DNA of 64,000 bases, taken from NCBI GenBank assembly GCA_016719535.1, contig JADJYX010000001.1, positions 372,001 through 436,000 on the forward strand, in the 5' to 3' direction. This DNA comes from Rubrivivax sp. GTDB lineage: Bacteria; Pseudomonadota; Gammaproteobacteria; Burkholderiales; Burkholderiaceae_C. Under the pieces are notes generated by a model, which was not told the origin of the DNA, did not search any database, and worked only from the letters and a program-made list of their open reading frames with translations. A program made the translations under genes and the position numbers. Positions 26,370-35,115 of this stretch are shown in pieces; the stretch's first letter is position 1; every line of letters begins with the position of its first letter.

Positions 26370-28079
26370 CTACGACCCCCGCGTGTCCGTCTGGGTGTTC
26401 GTCGATGTGGCGGGCGGCGCACGCAGTTGCCGCCGCAGGATCTTGCCGATATTCGACTTCGGCAGCGGCTCGCTGCGGAATTCGACGATGCGGGGCAGCT
26501 TGTAGCCCGTCAGGTGCTGCCGGCAGTGTTCGAGCAGGTCTTGTTCGGTGAGCGCCGGATCCTTCTTCACGACGACGATCTTGACGACCTCGCCCGAGCG
26601 CTCGTCGGGTTCGCCGACGGCCGCCACCTCGGCCACGCCGGGGTGCAGCGCCACGGCGTCCTCGATCTGGTTCGGAAAGACCTTGAAGCCGGAGACGATG
26701 ATCATGTCCTTCTTGCGGTCGGTGATCCTGAAGCTGCCGCGCTCGTCCATGAAGCCCATGTCGCCGGTGCGCAGCCAGCCGTCGCGGGTGAAGGCGGCCG
26801 CTGTCTCGTCGGGCCGGTTCCAGTAGCGCGCCATGACCTGCGGGCCGCGCACGCAGATCTCGCCGACTTCACCGACCGCAAGCTCGGCGCCGGCATCGTC
26901 GAGGATGGCGGCCAGCGTCGACGGAATCGGCACGCCGACGGTGCCGGGCCACGCCTGGATGTCGAGCGGGCTGGCCATCACCACGGGCGAGGTCTCGGTC
27001 AGGCCGTAGCCTTCGATGATGGCGGCGCCGGTGCGCTGCTTCCAGCGTTCGGCGACCACACGCTGCACGGCCATGCCGCCGGCACTGGTGAGCTTCAGGC
27101 TGCGCGTGTCCACGTCGGCGAAGCCGGGCGCGTCGAGCAGCGACCGGTACAGGGTATTGACGCCGATGATGATGGTGAAGGGGTATTTCTTCAGGTCGTG
27201 AAGGAAGGACTCGAGGTCGCGCGGGTTGGTCACCAGCACGGTATGCGCGCCCATCCGCAGGAAGACGAGGCTCGAGGTCAGCGCATAGACGTGATACAGC
27301 GGCAAGGGGCAGATGAACACCTCCTCGCCCTCGACGAGGTCGCGCGCCATCCAGGCCGACATCTGCTGCACGTTGGAGAGCAGGTTGCCATGCGTCAGCA
27401 CGGCGCCCTTGGCCACGCCGGTGGTGCCGCCGGTGTACTGCAGGAAGGCCATGTCCTCGGGGCCGAGCGGCACCTCGTCCAGGTCCAGCCCATGCCCGGC
27501 ACGCAGCGCCGCGTTGAATTCGGTGGCGCCCGCGATCGTCCACGCCGGCACCATGTGCTTGACATATTTGACGACGACGTTGGTGACGATCTCCTTGAGC
27601 AGCGGAAACAGGTCGCCGACCTCGGTGGTGATGACGGCCGGCCTCAGGGTCGGGTCGGCGTCGAGCACGGCCTGCACGGTGTGGGCGAAGTTCTCCAGCA
27701 CGACGATGGCCGCCGCCCCCGAGTCCTTGAGCTGATGCGCCAGCTCCGGCACCGTGTACTGGGGGTTGACGTTGACGACCACCAGCCCCGCCCGCAGCGC
27801 GCCGAACAGCGCCACCGGATACTGCAGCAGGTTGGGCATCATGATCGCCACGCGGTCGCCCTTGCGCAGGCCCAGCGACTGCTGCAGCCAGGCGGCGAAG
27901 TGGCGGCTGGCGCGCTCGAGTTCGGCAAAGCTCATCGACGCGCCCATGTTGCTGTAGGCGGGCAAGCCGCCGAAGCGATCGCAGCTGTGCAGGAGCATGG
28001 CGCCGAGCGAGGCGAACGCCTTCACGTCCACCTCGGCCGGGATGCCGGGCGGGTACTGACTCAACCAGATGCGTTCCAT
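26370..28079 (-). CDS. fadD: Long-chain fatty acid--CoA ligase
   Basis: 569 residues. ATG 28079 gives the typical M-E-R-I-W-L-S-Q-Y-P-P-G start. AMP-binding motifs are Y-T-G-G-T-T-G-V-A-K-G (about 214-224), E-G-Y-G-L-T-E-T-S-P (about 354-363), G-W-L-R-T-G-D and the C-terminal catalytic Lys region L-P-K-S-N-I-G-K-I-L-R-R. It activates fatty acids to acyl-CoA at the inner membrane face. The C-terminal tail after R-R-Q-L-R is Thr/Ser-rich and not conserved. Separated from DUF937 by 44 bases, it may share the transcript. Confidence 0.93.
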   Translation of the reverse strand: MERIWLSQYPPGIPAEVDVKAFASLGAMLLHSCDRFGGLPAYSNMGASMSFAELERASRHFAAWLQQSLGLRKGDRVAIMMPNLLQYPVALFGALRAGLVVVNVNPQYTVPELAHQLKDSGAAAIVVLENFAHTVQAVLDADPTLRPAVITTEVGDLFPLLKEIVTNVVVKYVKHMVPAWTIAGATEFNAALRAGHGLDLDEVPLGPEDMAFLQYTGGTTGVAKGAVLTHGNLLSNVQQMSAWMARDLVEGEEVFICPLPLYHVYALTSSLVFLRMGAHTVLVTNPRDLESFLHDLKKYPFTIIIGVNTLYRSLLDAPGFADVDTRSLKLTSAGGMAVQRVVAERWKQRTGAAIIEGYGLTETSPVVMASPLDIQAWPGTVGVPIPSTLAAILDDAGAELAVGEVGEICVRGPQVMARYWNRPDETAAAFTRDGWLRTGDMGFMDERGSFRITDRKKDMIIVSGFKVFPNQIEDAVALHPGVAEVAAVGEPDERSGEVVKIVVVKKDPALTEQDLLEHCRQHLTGYKLPRIVEFRSEPLPKSNIGKILRRQLRAPPATSTNTQTDTRGS

Positions 28080-28200
28080 GTCGACCTTTTGTTCCAGCCT
28101 CGTTGGGCCGGCATCATCGCAGCACGGCCGTGCGACGAGCGGCCGATGGCGGATACGGCCATCGGCAGCGGCCCCACGCATCGACGCGCCGGCCCTGCCG

Positions 28201-29022
28201 TCAGGGCGACTTGCGCAGCACCAGCGTCAATTCACCGTCGAGCGGCGCGCGGTGGCCTTCGGTGCGCAGCGGCCACTCGAAACGCAGTTTGCGGCTGAGC
28301 ACGACCTCGGTCTGGCCCTCCTTGAACGGCACGGTCAGATGCCACCACGCCTTGGGCGCGGTCAAGCGGTGCACGACCTCGAACGCCGGGTCGACGCCGT
28401 CTTCGTTCATCCGGGTGCCGTTCCTGACGAAGTCCGGCAAGCCCTTGTGGAAGTCGAATCGGACGTAGAGGTCGCAGGCGGTGAAGATGCGCGGCACCTC
28501 CCAGGTGACGGTCCCCTGCTGGTGGTCGATCTGCAGGATCGACGCGCGCAACTGGCCCGGCCGCGGCTGGGTCTTCGAAGGGCAGGTCCAGCGCATCGTG
28601 TCGCGCCGGTGGTTCCTGGGGTGAAAAAACGGGCCATCGAACTCGCCGCGGTCGTCGATGTCCAGTTGCGCGGGCTGGCTGCGGTCGGCGACCCAGGTTT
28701 CATAGCGCTCGGCGTTGCGCGTGTCCGGCGTTCCGGCGATCCCGCCGCCGCGGAACATCCGCTCCAGCACCACCGTGGCACGCGCCACGCGGTTGACGCT
28801 CCAGCTGGCCTTGACGGTGCCGTCGTCAAGGCGGCCCTGGCCCTTGATCGTCAGCGTCAGGTCGCCGGTCCAGGCGCCGCCCGCCTGTGCCAGTGCCGAG
28901 GTGCAGGCGAGGGCGATCACGAGGGAGCGCGCCAGGGCGATGGCGCTGCCCGTGCGGCCCCGCGCCTGTCCATCGCGGCCGCGACGAACGGGGGCAGGGT
29001 CAGGACGCGTCAGCGTGTTCAT
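28201..29022 (-). CDS. Hypothetical secreted protein
   Basis: 273 residues. A long, Arg-rich N-region precedes a hydrophobic signal (R-S-L-V-I-A-L-A-C-T-S-A-L-A-Q-A) around residues 32-47, so a later start is possible, but there is no better ATG. The mature part is beta-rich: W-T-G-D-L-T-L-T-I-K-G, Y-E-T-W-V-A-D, G-P-F-F-H-P-R-N-H-R, V-T-W-E-V-P-R-I-F, and L-R-F-E-W-P-L near the C-terminus. Two Cys (C-P-S and A-C-D) could form one disulphide. I do not recognise the family. It sits alone between fadD and xthA on the same strand. Confidence 0.6.
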   Translation of the reverse strand: MNTLTRPDPAPVRRGRDGQARGRTGSAIALARSLVIALACTSALAQAGGAWTGDLTLTIKGQGRLDDGTVKASWSVNRVARATVVLERMFRGGGIAGTPDTRNAERYETWVADRSQPAQLDIDDRGEFDGPFFHPRNHRRDTMRWTCPSKTQPRPGQLRASILQIDHQQGTVTWEVPRIFTACDLYVRFDFHKGLPDFVRNGTRMNEDGVDPAFEVVHRLTAPKAWWHLTVPFKEGQTEVVLSRKLRFEWPLRTEGHRAPLDGELTLVLRKSP

Positions 29023-29346
29023 CGAAGCTCTTGATCCCTGTCTTCACGGGTGTCGCCGGGCGTGCACCCGGCCGGCGGCCGCCCGTTGCCGAGCCCTGCC
29101 AACAGTTGACCTGAAGGGCCGCATCGACCGGCGCTGCGAGCCCCTGCGTGCAGGGGCCGGCGAGAGCGTTCGGATCGTAGTCGATGACCCGCGGCGTATG
29201 GTCGCAGAAACGCGGCCCCGGTACGGGCCCGGTCATTGCCGGTCGCCTCGGCACGGCTGGCGACGACGTCCGGCCGCCCGCGACGGAACCCGGAACGCAC
29301 CCTTGCGGCGCCGGGGACCGCGTGCATCGACGCGTGAGGCAAGGCG
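29023..29346. other. Intergenic region with a segment similar to the 3' end of xthA
   Basis: 324 bases between the hypothetical gene and xthA. On the minus strand, around 29176-29215, the translation R-F-C-D-H-T-P-R-V-I-D-Y-D resembles the end of the adjacent xthA (R-F-S-D-H-A-P-L-T-I-D-Y-D), with about 80% identity over about 39 bases. No complete gene is visible; the frame can be read as a 78-residue protein from an ATG at 29233, but it shows nothing else recognisable. Confidence 0.4.
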
Positions 29347-30135
29347 TCAGAGCTCGAAGTCGTAGTCGATGGTCAGCGGCGCATGGTCGCTGAAGCGCCG
29401 CTCGAGGTAGATTGCCTCGCGCCTGGCCTTGGCCGCGATCGCCGGCGTCGCCAGCTGGTAGTCCAGCCGCCAGCCCACGTTCTTCGCCCAGGCCTGGCCG
29501 CGGTTGCTCCACCACGTGTACTGCTCGGGCTGGTCGTTGAGGCGGCGGAAGACGTCGACGAGGCCGCCTTCGGTCAGCAGCCGGGTCATCCAGGCGCGCT
29601 CCTGCGGCAGGAAGCCGCTGTTCTTCTGGTTGCTGCGCCAGTTCTTCAGGTCGATCGGCTGGTGCGCGATGTTGATGTCGCCCACCAGGATGAACTCGCG
29701 TTCGGCCTTCAACGCCATCAGCCGGGGGCAGATGCGGTCGAGGAAGCGGTATTTCGCCGCCTGGCGGTCCTCGCCGCTGGAACCGCTGGGAAAGTAGCAG
29801 CTGATGACGCTGAATTTGCGCTTCGGGGTGTCGAAGCGCGTCTCGACATAGCGGCCCTCGGCGTCGAATTCATCGCCGTCGAAGCCGACGATGACGTCGC
29901 TCGGCGCCTTGCGCGTGTAGAGGCCCACGCCCGAGTAGCCCTTCTTCTCGGCAAAGTGAAAATGGCCATCCATGCCAGCCACGCGCTCGAAGCGGCCGGC
30001 CACGTCGGCCGCCTGGGCCTTGAGCTCCTGCACGCCCATACAATCGGCGCCCGTCCCGTCGGCCCACGGCACGAAGCCCTTGTCGGCCGCTGAACGGATG
30101 CCGTTCAGGTTGAGCGTGACGAGCCTGAATCCCAC
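29347..30135 (-). CDS. xthA: Exodeoxyribonuclease III
   Basis: 262 residues from GTG 30135. An endonuclease/exonuclease/phosphatase fold: N-L-N-G-I-R-S near residue 9, catalytic Glu in V-Q-E-L-K, G-D-I-N-I-A-H near 152 (Asp and Asn), W-R-L-D-Y and the final S-D-H-A-P with the general-base His. It repairs abasic sites and removes nucleotides from 3' ends. Divergent from pyrE with only 15 bases between the start codons, so their promoters must overlap the neighbouring coding sequences. Confidence 0.93.
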   Translation of the reverse strand: MGFRLVTLNLNGIRSAADKGFVPWADGTGADCMGVQELKAQAADVAGRFERVAGMDGHFHFAEKKGYSGVGLYTRKAPSDVIVGFDGDEFDAEGRYVETRFDTPKRKFSVISCYFPSGSSGEDRQAAKYRFLDRICPRLMALKAEREFILVGDINIAHQPIDLKNWRSNQKNSGFLPQERAWMTRLLTEGGLVDVFRRLNDQPEQYTWWSNRGQAWAKNVGWRLDYQLATPAIAAKARREAIYLERRFSDHAPLTIDYDFEL

Positions 30136-30150
30136 CAGAAACGACCTTTC

Positions 30151-30819
30151 ATGACGGCACGCGCTGCAGACCCCCTGGCCCAGGAATTCGTCCGCTTCGC
30201 GGTGGACGCCGGCGTGCTGCGCTTCGGTGCCTTCCAGACCAAGGCCGGTCGACTCTCGCCCTACTTCTTCAACGCCGGGCTGTTCGACGACGGCGCCAAG
30301 CTGGGCGCCCTCGGTTCATTCTATGCACGGCGCCTGCTGGCCAGCGGCATCGGCTTCGACATGCTGTTCGGGCCGGCCTACAAGGGCATCACGCTGGCGG
30401 CGGCGCTGGCGATCGAGCTGGCGCGGCTGGGCCGCAACGTGCCCTTCGCCTTCAACCGCAAGGAAGCCAAGGACCATGGCGAAGGCGGCGTGCTGGTCGG
30501 CGCACCGGTGCGCGGCCGCGTGCTCATCGTCGACGACGTCATCTCGGCCGGCACCTCGGTGCGCGAGTCGATCGCGATGATCAGCGCCGCCGGCGCCACC
30601 CCCTGCGGCGTGGCGCTGGCGCTCGACCGCCAGGAGAAGGCGGTCGAGAACGGCCGCGACGCCGACCATTCCGCGGTGCAGTTCGTCACGCGCGAACTGG
30701 GGCTGCCGGTGTGCGCCGTTGCGACCCTGGATGACTTGCTGCAGTATCTGGCGCCGGATCCGTCGCTGCAGGCCCATGCCGCTGCCGTGCAGGCGTACCG
30801 CGACCGCTACGGAGTCTGA
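30151..30819 (+). CDS. pyrE: Orotate phosphoribosyltransferase
   Basis: 222 residues. It makes OMP from orotate and PRPP in pyrimidine synthesis. The PRPP loop V-L-I-V-D-D-V-I-S-A-G-T-S is at about residues 125-137; N-R-K-E-A-K-D-H-G-E-G-G supplies the flexible catalytic loop with Lys and His. ATG 30151 starts the gene; the next gene begins directly after the stop. Confidence 0.95.
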   Translation: MTARAADPLAQEFVRFAVDAGVLRFGAFQTKAGRLSPYFFNAGLFDDGAKLGALGSFYARRLLASGIGFDMLFGPAYKGITLAAALAIELARLGRNVPFAFNRKEAKDHGEGGVLVGAPVRGRVLIVDDVISAGTSVRESIAMISAAGATPCGVALALDRQEKAVENGRDADHSAVQFVTRELGLPVCAVATLDDLLQYLAPDPSLQAHAAAVQAYRDRYGV

Positions 30820-31557
30820 ATGCACGCCAGCAGCGGCAAGCCCCCACGCCACCCGGCCCGCCACGCCACCGCCCTGGTTCTGGCCGCGGCGCTGGCCGCG
30901 CTGCCGGCGCTGGCGCAGCAGCGGGCGCCCTCCACCGGTGGCATCTATACCTGCATCGACGACCTCGGGCGCCGGCTGACGTCCGACCGCCCGATCGCCG
31001 CCTGCAGCGCCAAGGAACAGCAGATCCTCAACAAGGACGGCTCGGTGCGCGGCATCCATCCGCCCACGCTGACCGCCGAGGAGCGCGCCGCGGTCGAGGC
31101 CCGCGAGCGCCGGGCCAGCGCCGAGCGCATGGCCCGCATCGAGGACACGCGGCGCGACAAGAACCTGCTCGCGCGCTTCCCCAGCGAGGCCGCGCACCGC
31201 AAGGCGCGCGAAGCGGCGCTCGACACCCTGCGGCTGGCGATCAAGGCCACCGAGGACCGCCTGAAGGAACTGCAGGCCGAGCGCAGGCCGCTCGAAAACG
31301 AGGCCGAGTTCTACCAGGGCAAGCGGCTGCCGCCCAAGCTCAAGGGCCAGCTCGAAGCCAACGACACCGCGGTCGAGGCGCAGAAGGAGGCCACGGCCAA
31401 CCAGCAGGCCGAGCTCGAGCGCGTCAACCGCCTCTACGACAACGAACTGGCTCGGCTGCGGCGCCTGTGGGCCGGGGCCGCACCGGGGTCGATGGGGCCG
31501 CTGCCCGCGCCGGGCAACGGCAACAGCGCGGCGGCGGCAGCGGCGGCAACCAAATAG
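30820..31557 (+). CDS. DUF4124 domain protein with coiled coil
   Basis: 245 residues. A signal peptide ends near A-L-A-Q-Q (residue 33). The DUF4124 domain follows with G-I-Y-T-C-I-D-D-L-G-R-R-L-T-S-D-R-P-I, containing a Cys pair (C-I-D, A-A-C-S). Residues about 80-215 are a long charged helix with heptad character (E-E-R-A-A-V-E-A-R-E-R-R). An Ala/Gly/Pro-rich tail ends the protein. It is probably periplasmic, of unknown function. It starts immediately after the pyrE stop codon and is convergent with gatB. Confidence 0.8.
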   Translation: MHASSGKPPRHPARHATALVLAAALAALPALAQQRAPSTGGIYTCIDDLGRRLTSDRPIAACSAKEQQILNKDGSVRGIHPPTLTAEERAAVEARERRASAERMARIEDTRRDKNLLARFPSEAAHRKAREAALDTLRLAIKATEDRLKELQAERRPLENEAEFYQGKRLPPKLKGQLEANDTAVEAQKEATANQQAELERVNRLYDNELARLRRLWAGAAPGSMGPLPAPGNGNSAAAAAAATK

Positions 31558-31576
31558 CGCGCACGGCGGCCCGGCT

Positions 31577-33028
31577 TCAGCCGAGCTTGCGGCGCAGCAG
31601 CTCGCCCGCCTGGGCCGGATTGGCCTTGCCCTTGCTGGCCTTCATCACCTGGCCGACCAGGGCGTTGAAGGCCTTGTCCTTGCCGGCGCGGAATTCCTCC
31701 ACCGACCGGGCATTGGCGGCGAGCACCTCGTCGACGATGGCCTCCAGCGCGCCGCTGTCGTTCATCTGCGCGAGGCCCCTGGACTCGATGAGGGCATCGA
31801 CATCGGCGGCCTCGCGGGCCCACAGCGCGTCGAAGACCTGGCGCGCGCCGTTGTTCGACACCGTGCCGTCGACGATGCGGCGGATCAGTGCCGCCAGCTG
31901 CGCCGGCGCCACCGGCGCCGCGTCGATCGTCGAACCCTGCACATTCAGCCGCCTGGACACCTCGCCCATCAGCCAGTTGGCGACCAGCTTGGCCGGCGCA
32001 CCCGCATCGCGCGCCGCTTCGTAGTAGCGCGCGAACGCCAGGCTCTGCGTCATCACCGCCGCATCGTCGGCGGGCAGGCCGTCGTCGCGCTGCAGGCGTT
32101 CGGCCATCACTGCCGGCAGCTCGGGCATTTCTGCCTGCACCCGCTCGACCCAGTCGGGCGCGATCACCAGCGGCGGCAGGTCGGGGTCGGGGAAGTAGCG
32201 GTAGTCGTGCGCATCTTCCTTGCTGCGCATGGCCCGCGTCTCGCCGGTATCGGGGTTGAACAGCACGGTGGCCTGCTCGATGGCCAGGCCGTCCTCGATG
32301 CGGTCGATCTGCCACTGCACCTCGAAATCGATCGCCTGCTGCAGGAAGCGGAAGCTGTTGAGGTTCTTGATCTCGCGCCGCGTGCCGAAGGGCATGCCGG
32401 GCTTGCGCACCGAGACGTTGGCATCGCAGCGGAAGCTGCCTTCCTGCATGTTGCCGTCGCAGATGCCCAGCCACACCACCAGCGCGTGCAGCGCCTTGGC
32501 GTATTCCACTGCCTCGGCGCTGCTGCGCATGTCGGGCTCGGTGACGATCTCCAGCAGCGGCGTGCCGGCGCGGTTGAGGTCGATGCCGGTCTGGCCGTGG
32601 TAGTCCTCGTGCAGGCTCTTGCCCGCGTCTTCTTCCAGGTGCGCGCGCGTCAGCCGCACGGCCCGCTTGTGCCCGTCGAGGAGAAACTCGACCCGCCCCC
32701 CCTGCACCACCGGGATCTCGTACTGGCTGATCTGGTAGCCCTTGGGCAGGTCGGGATAGAAATAGTTCTTGCGCGCGAAGATCGATTGCGGCGCCACCGT
32801 GGCGCCCACCGCCAGGCCGAAGCGGATGGCGCGCTCCACCGCGCCGCGGTTCATCACCGGCAGCGTGCCCGGCAGCGCCAGGTCGACCGCGCAGGCCTGC
32901 GTATTGGGCGCGGCACCGAAGGCGGTGGCGGCGCCGCTGAAGATCTTGCTCTGCGTGCTGAGCTGGGCATGCGTTTCGAGGCCGATGACGACCTCCCAGC
33001 CGCGGATCAGGGGGGCAGCGACGCTCAC
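31577..33028 (-). CDS. gatB: Asp/Glu-tRNA(Asn/Gln) amidotransferase subunit B
   Basis: 483 residues from GTG 33028 (GTGA overlap with gatA). The kinase-like core starts W-E-V-V-I-G-L-E-T-H-A-Q-L. The phosphorylation/metal region includes Y-F-Y-P-D-L-P-K-G-Y-Q-I-S-Q and E-D-A-G-K-S-L-H; the R-S-K-E-D-A-H-D-Y-R-Y-F-P-D-P segment is invariant in the family. The C-terminal YqeY-like tail (from about 340) ends A-G-E-L-L-R-R-K-L-G and binds tRNA. With GatC and GatA it converts misacylated Glu-tRNA(Gln) or Asp-tRNA(Asn). Confidence 0.95.
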   Translation of the reverse strand: MSVAAPLIRGWEVVIGLETHAQLSTQSKIFSGAATAFGAAPNTQACAVDLALPGTLPVMNRGAVERAIRFGLAVGATVAPQSIFARKNYFYPDLPKGYQISQYEIPVVQGGRVEFLLDGHKRAVRLTRAHLEEDAGKSLHEDYHGQTGIDLNRAGTPLLEIVTEPDMRSSAEAVEYAKALHALVVWLGICDGNMQEGSFRCDANVSVRKPGMPFGTRREIKNLNSFRFLQQAIDFEVQWQIDRIEDGLAIEQATVLFNPDTGETRAMRSKEDAHDYRYFPDPDLPPLVIAPDWVERVQAEMPELPAVMAERLQRDDGLPADDAAVMTQSLAFARYYEAARDAGAPAKLVANWLMGEVSRRLNVQGSTIDAAPVAPAQLAALIRRIVDGTVSNNGARQVFDALWAREAADVDALIESRGLAQMNDSGALEAIVDEVLAANARSVEEFRAGKDKAFNALVGQVMKASKGKANPAQAGELLRRKLG

Positions 33029-34515
33029 AGCACGGGCTCCTTCAGATGCCAGTCGGTGGCCTGCTGCAGCGCATGCGCGGCGTGCAGCAGCGTGCCTTCC
33101 TGGAAATAGTTGCCGATCAGCTGCACCCCGACCGGCATCCCCCCGTCGCCAAAGCCGGCCGGCACGCTCATGCCCGGCAGCCCGGCCAGGCTGGCGGGCA
33201 GGGTGAAGATGTCGGCCAGATAGGCCTTGACCGGGTCGTCGCCCTGCGCGCCGAGCGGCCAGGCGACGGTCGGCGCCACCGGGCCGGCGATGAGGTCGCA
33301 GGCCGCGAAGCAGGCCTGGAAGTCGTCGGCGATCATGCGGCGCAGCTTCTGCGCCTGCAGGTAGTAGGCGTCGTAGTAGCCGTGGCTGAGCACGTAGGTG
33401 CCGATCATGATGCGGCGCTTGACTTCGGCGCCGAAGCCCTGCGCGCGCGTCTTCTTGTACATGTCCAGCAGGTCGGCGTAGTGCGCCGCGCGGTGGCCGA
33501 ACTTGACGCCGTCGAAACGGCTCAGGTTCGAACTCGCCTCGGCCGGGGCGATGATGTAGTAGACGGGGATCGACAGCTCGGTGCGCGGCAGGCTCACGTC
33601 GACCAGCGTGGCGCCGAGCTTTTCGAGTTCGGCCAGCGCGGCGCGCACGGCGCCGCCCACGTCGGCCGCCAGCGCGGCGGGAAAGAATTCCCTGGGCAGC
33701 CCGATGCGCAGCCCCTGCAACGGCCGCGCCGCGGTGGCGCCTTCGCGCGCCGTCTTCATCGGCGCCACGAAGTCCTGCGGCGGCCGCTCGGCGCTGGTGG
33801 CGTCGCGCGCATCGAAGCCGCTCATCGCCGACAGCAGCAGCGCGCAGTCCTCGGCGCTGCGCGCCATCGGCCCGGCCTGGTCGAGGCTGGAGGCGAAGGC
33901 GATCATGCCGTAGCGGCTGCACACGCCGTAGGTCGGCTTGATGCCGGTGACGCCGCAGAAGCTCGCCGGCTGGCGGATCGAGCCGCCGGTGTCGGTGCCG
34001 GTGGCGCCGGGCAGCAGCCGCGCGGCCACCGCGGCGGCGGTGCCGCCCGAAGAACCGCCGGGTACGCGGCCGCGGTCCCAGGGGTTGTGCACGGCGCCGA
34101 AGGCCGAGTTCTCGTTGGCCGAACCCATCGCGAATTCGTCGCAGTTGAGCTTGCCCAGCGTCACGCAGCCGGCCTCGGCCAGGCGCTGCACGACGGTGGC
34201 ATCGAACGGGCTCTGGTAGGCCTGCAGCATCTTCGAGCCGGCGGTCGACGCCAGGCCGCGGGTGACGAAGATGTCCTTGTGGGCGATCGGCACACCCAGC
34301 AGCGGGGCGGTGTCGCCCCGGGCCAGCCGTTCGTCGGCGGAGCGCGCCTGCGCCAGCGTCAGCGCCTCGTCGCGCGCCAGAAAGGCGCCCAGGCCGGCAT
34401 GCGCGTCGATGCGCGCCGACAGCGCCTGCACCAGCTCCACCGCCGACACCTCGCGCGCGCGCAGCCTGGCGGCCAGCGCGGCCACGCCAAGCGTGTGCAA
34501 AGGGCCGGCGCTCAT
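33025..34515 (-). CDS. gatA: Asp/Glu-tRNA(Asn/Gln) amidotransferase subunit A
   Basis: 496 residues. The amidase signature is complete: Lys in I-A-H-K-D-I-F, cis-Ser in V-P-G-G-S-S-G-G-T-A-A-A, and nucleophilic Ser in D-T-G-G-S-I-R-Q-P-A-S. ATG 34515 has AAGGGGG upstream. Only 62 bases separate it from gatC, and these contain a 14-base G tract (C tract on the mRNA strand). It hydrolyses glutamine to provide ammonia to GatB. Confidence 0.95.
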   Translation of the reverse strand: MSAGPLHTLGVAALAARLRAREVSAVELVQALSARIDAHAGLGAFLARDEALTLAQARSADERLARGDTAPLLGVPIAHKDIFVTRGLASTAGSKMLQAYQSPFDATVVQRLAEAGCVTLGKLNCDEFAMGSANENSAFGAVHNPWDRGRVPGGSSGGTAAAVAARLLPGATGTDTGGSIRQPASFCGVTGIKPTYGVCSRYGMIAFASSLDQAGPMARSAEDCALLLSAMSGFDARDATSAERPPQDFVAPMKTAREGATAARPLQGLRIGLPREFFPAALAADVGGAVRAALAELEKLGATLVDVSLPRTELSIPVYYIIAPAEASSNLSRFDGVKFGHRAAHYADLLDMYKKTRAQGFGAEVKRRIMIGTYVLSHGYYDAYYLQAQKLRRMIADDFQACFAACDLIAGPVAPTVAWPLGAQGDDPVKAYLADIFTLPASLAGLPGMSVPAGFGDGGMPVGVQLIGNYFQEGTLLHAAHALQQATDWHLKEPVL

Positions 34516-34538
34516 GCTGCCCCCTTGGCCCGGGCCCC

Positions 34539-34552
34539 GGGGGGGGGGGGGG
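34539..34552. repeat. Homopolymer tract of 14 G
   Basis: Fourteen consecutive G on the plus strand between gatC and gatA, flanked by GGGCCCC and CCCCGGGG. It lies 24 to 37 bases upstream of the gatA start codon, within the gatCAB transcript leader for gatA. Length is likely to vary by slippage or to be affected by sequencing error. Confidence 0.85.
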
Positions 34553-34577
34553 CCCCGGGGCGGCGATCGTGCGGCAC

Positions 34578-34877
34578 TCATTCGATCACCTTCGGCACCA
34601 GGAACAGGCCGTCCTCGACGACCGGGGCGCTCTTCTGGTTGGCCTCGCGCTCGTCGTGCTCGCTCACCACGTCGTCGCGCAGGCGCAGGGCCACGGCCTG
34701 CACGGCCGACAACGGCGTATACAGCGGCTCGACACCACCGGTGTCGACGGCGCCCATGCGCTCGACGATGCCGAAGAAGGCATTGAGCTGCTGCAGCATC
34801 GCCGCTTCCTCGGCGGCCGAGAGTTCCAGCCGTGCCAGATGGGCGATGCGGCCGACGTCCTGGGGGTTGAGAGCCAT
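34578..34877 (-). CDS. gatC: Asp/Glu-tRNA(Asn/Gln) amidotransferase subunit C
   Basis: 99 residues. The GatC pattern is seen in V-G-R-I-A-H-L-A-R-L-E-L near residue 8 and in V-E-P-L-Y-T-P (about 50), with the C-terminal L-R-D-D-V-V-S-E and a final F-L-V-P-K-V-I-E. First gene of the gatCAB operon; divergent from mreB. It stabilises the GatA-GatB complex. Confidence 0.93.
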   Translation of the reverse strand: MALNPQDVGRIAHLARLELSAAEEAAMLQQLNAFFGIVERMGAVDTGGVEPLYTPLSAVQAVALRLRDDVVSEHDEREANQKSAPVVEDGLFLVPKVIE

Positions 34878-35115
34878 AAGCCGATAGCAGAAGAAACAGG
34901 TGTATTCGCTGGCCCCGAATGCCGCCCCGGCAGCACCATTGCAGGCACCTGCCAAGGCCGGATTCGAGGGGGGATGCGGTATTATCGCCGGCTACCCGTA
35001 CCCCGTCAGAGCGCCTTCCACGCACCGCCACGGTCGGCCCGGCCAGCGGGCGCACGGCGGTCCGGTCGGACCCGATCGGAGCCGATCGGACCCCGTCGGT
35101 CCAGACTCACCCATC
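34878..35115. promoter_or_regulatory. Divergent gatC/mreB control region with hairpins and twin CCGATCGG
   Basis: 238 bases. A -10-like TATTAT lies at 34980-34985 facing mreB, without a clear -35. At 35059-35102 there are two small hairpins (GGTCC-n4-GGACC and GGACC-n5-GGTCC) around two copies of the palindrome CCGATCGG (35072-35079, 35082-35089). This structure ends 13 bases before the mreB ATG, so it would occupy the leader and hide the ribosome binding region. A regulatory role is an inference. Confidence 0.5.
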
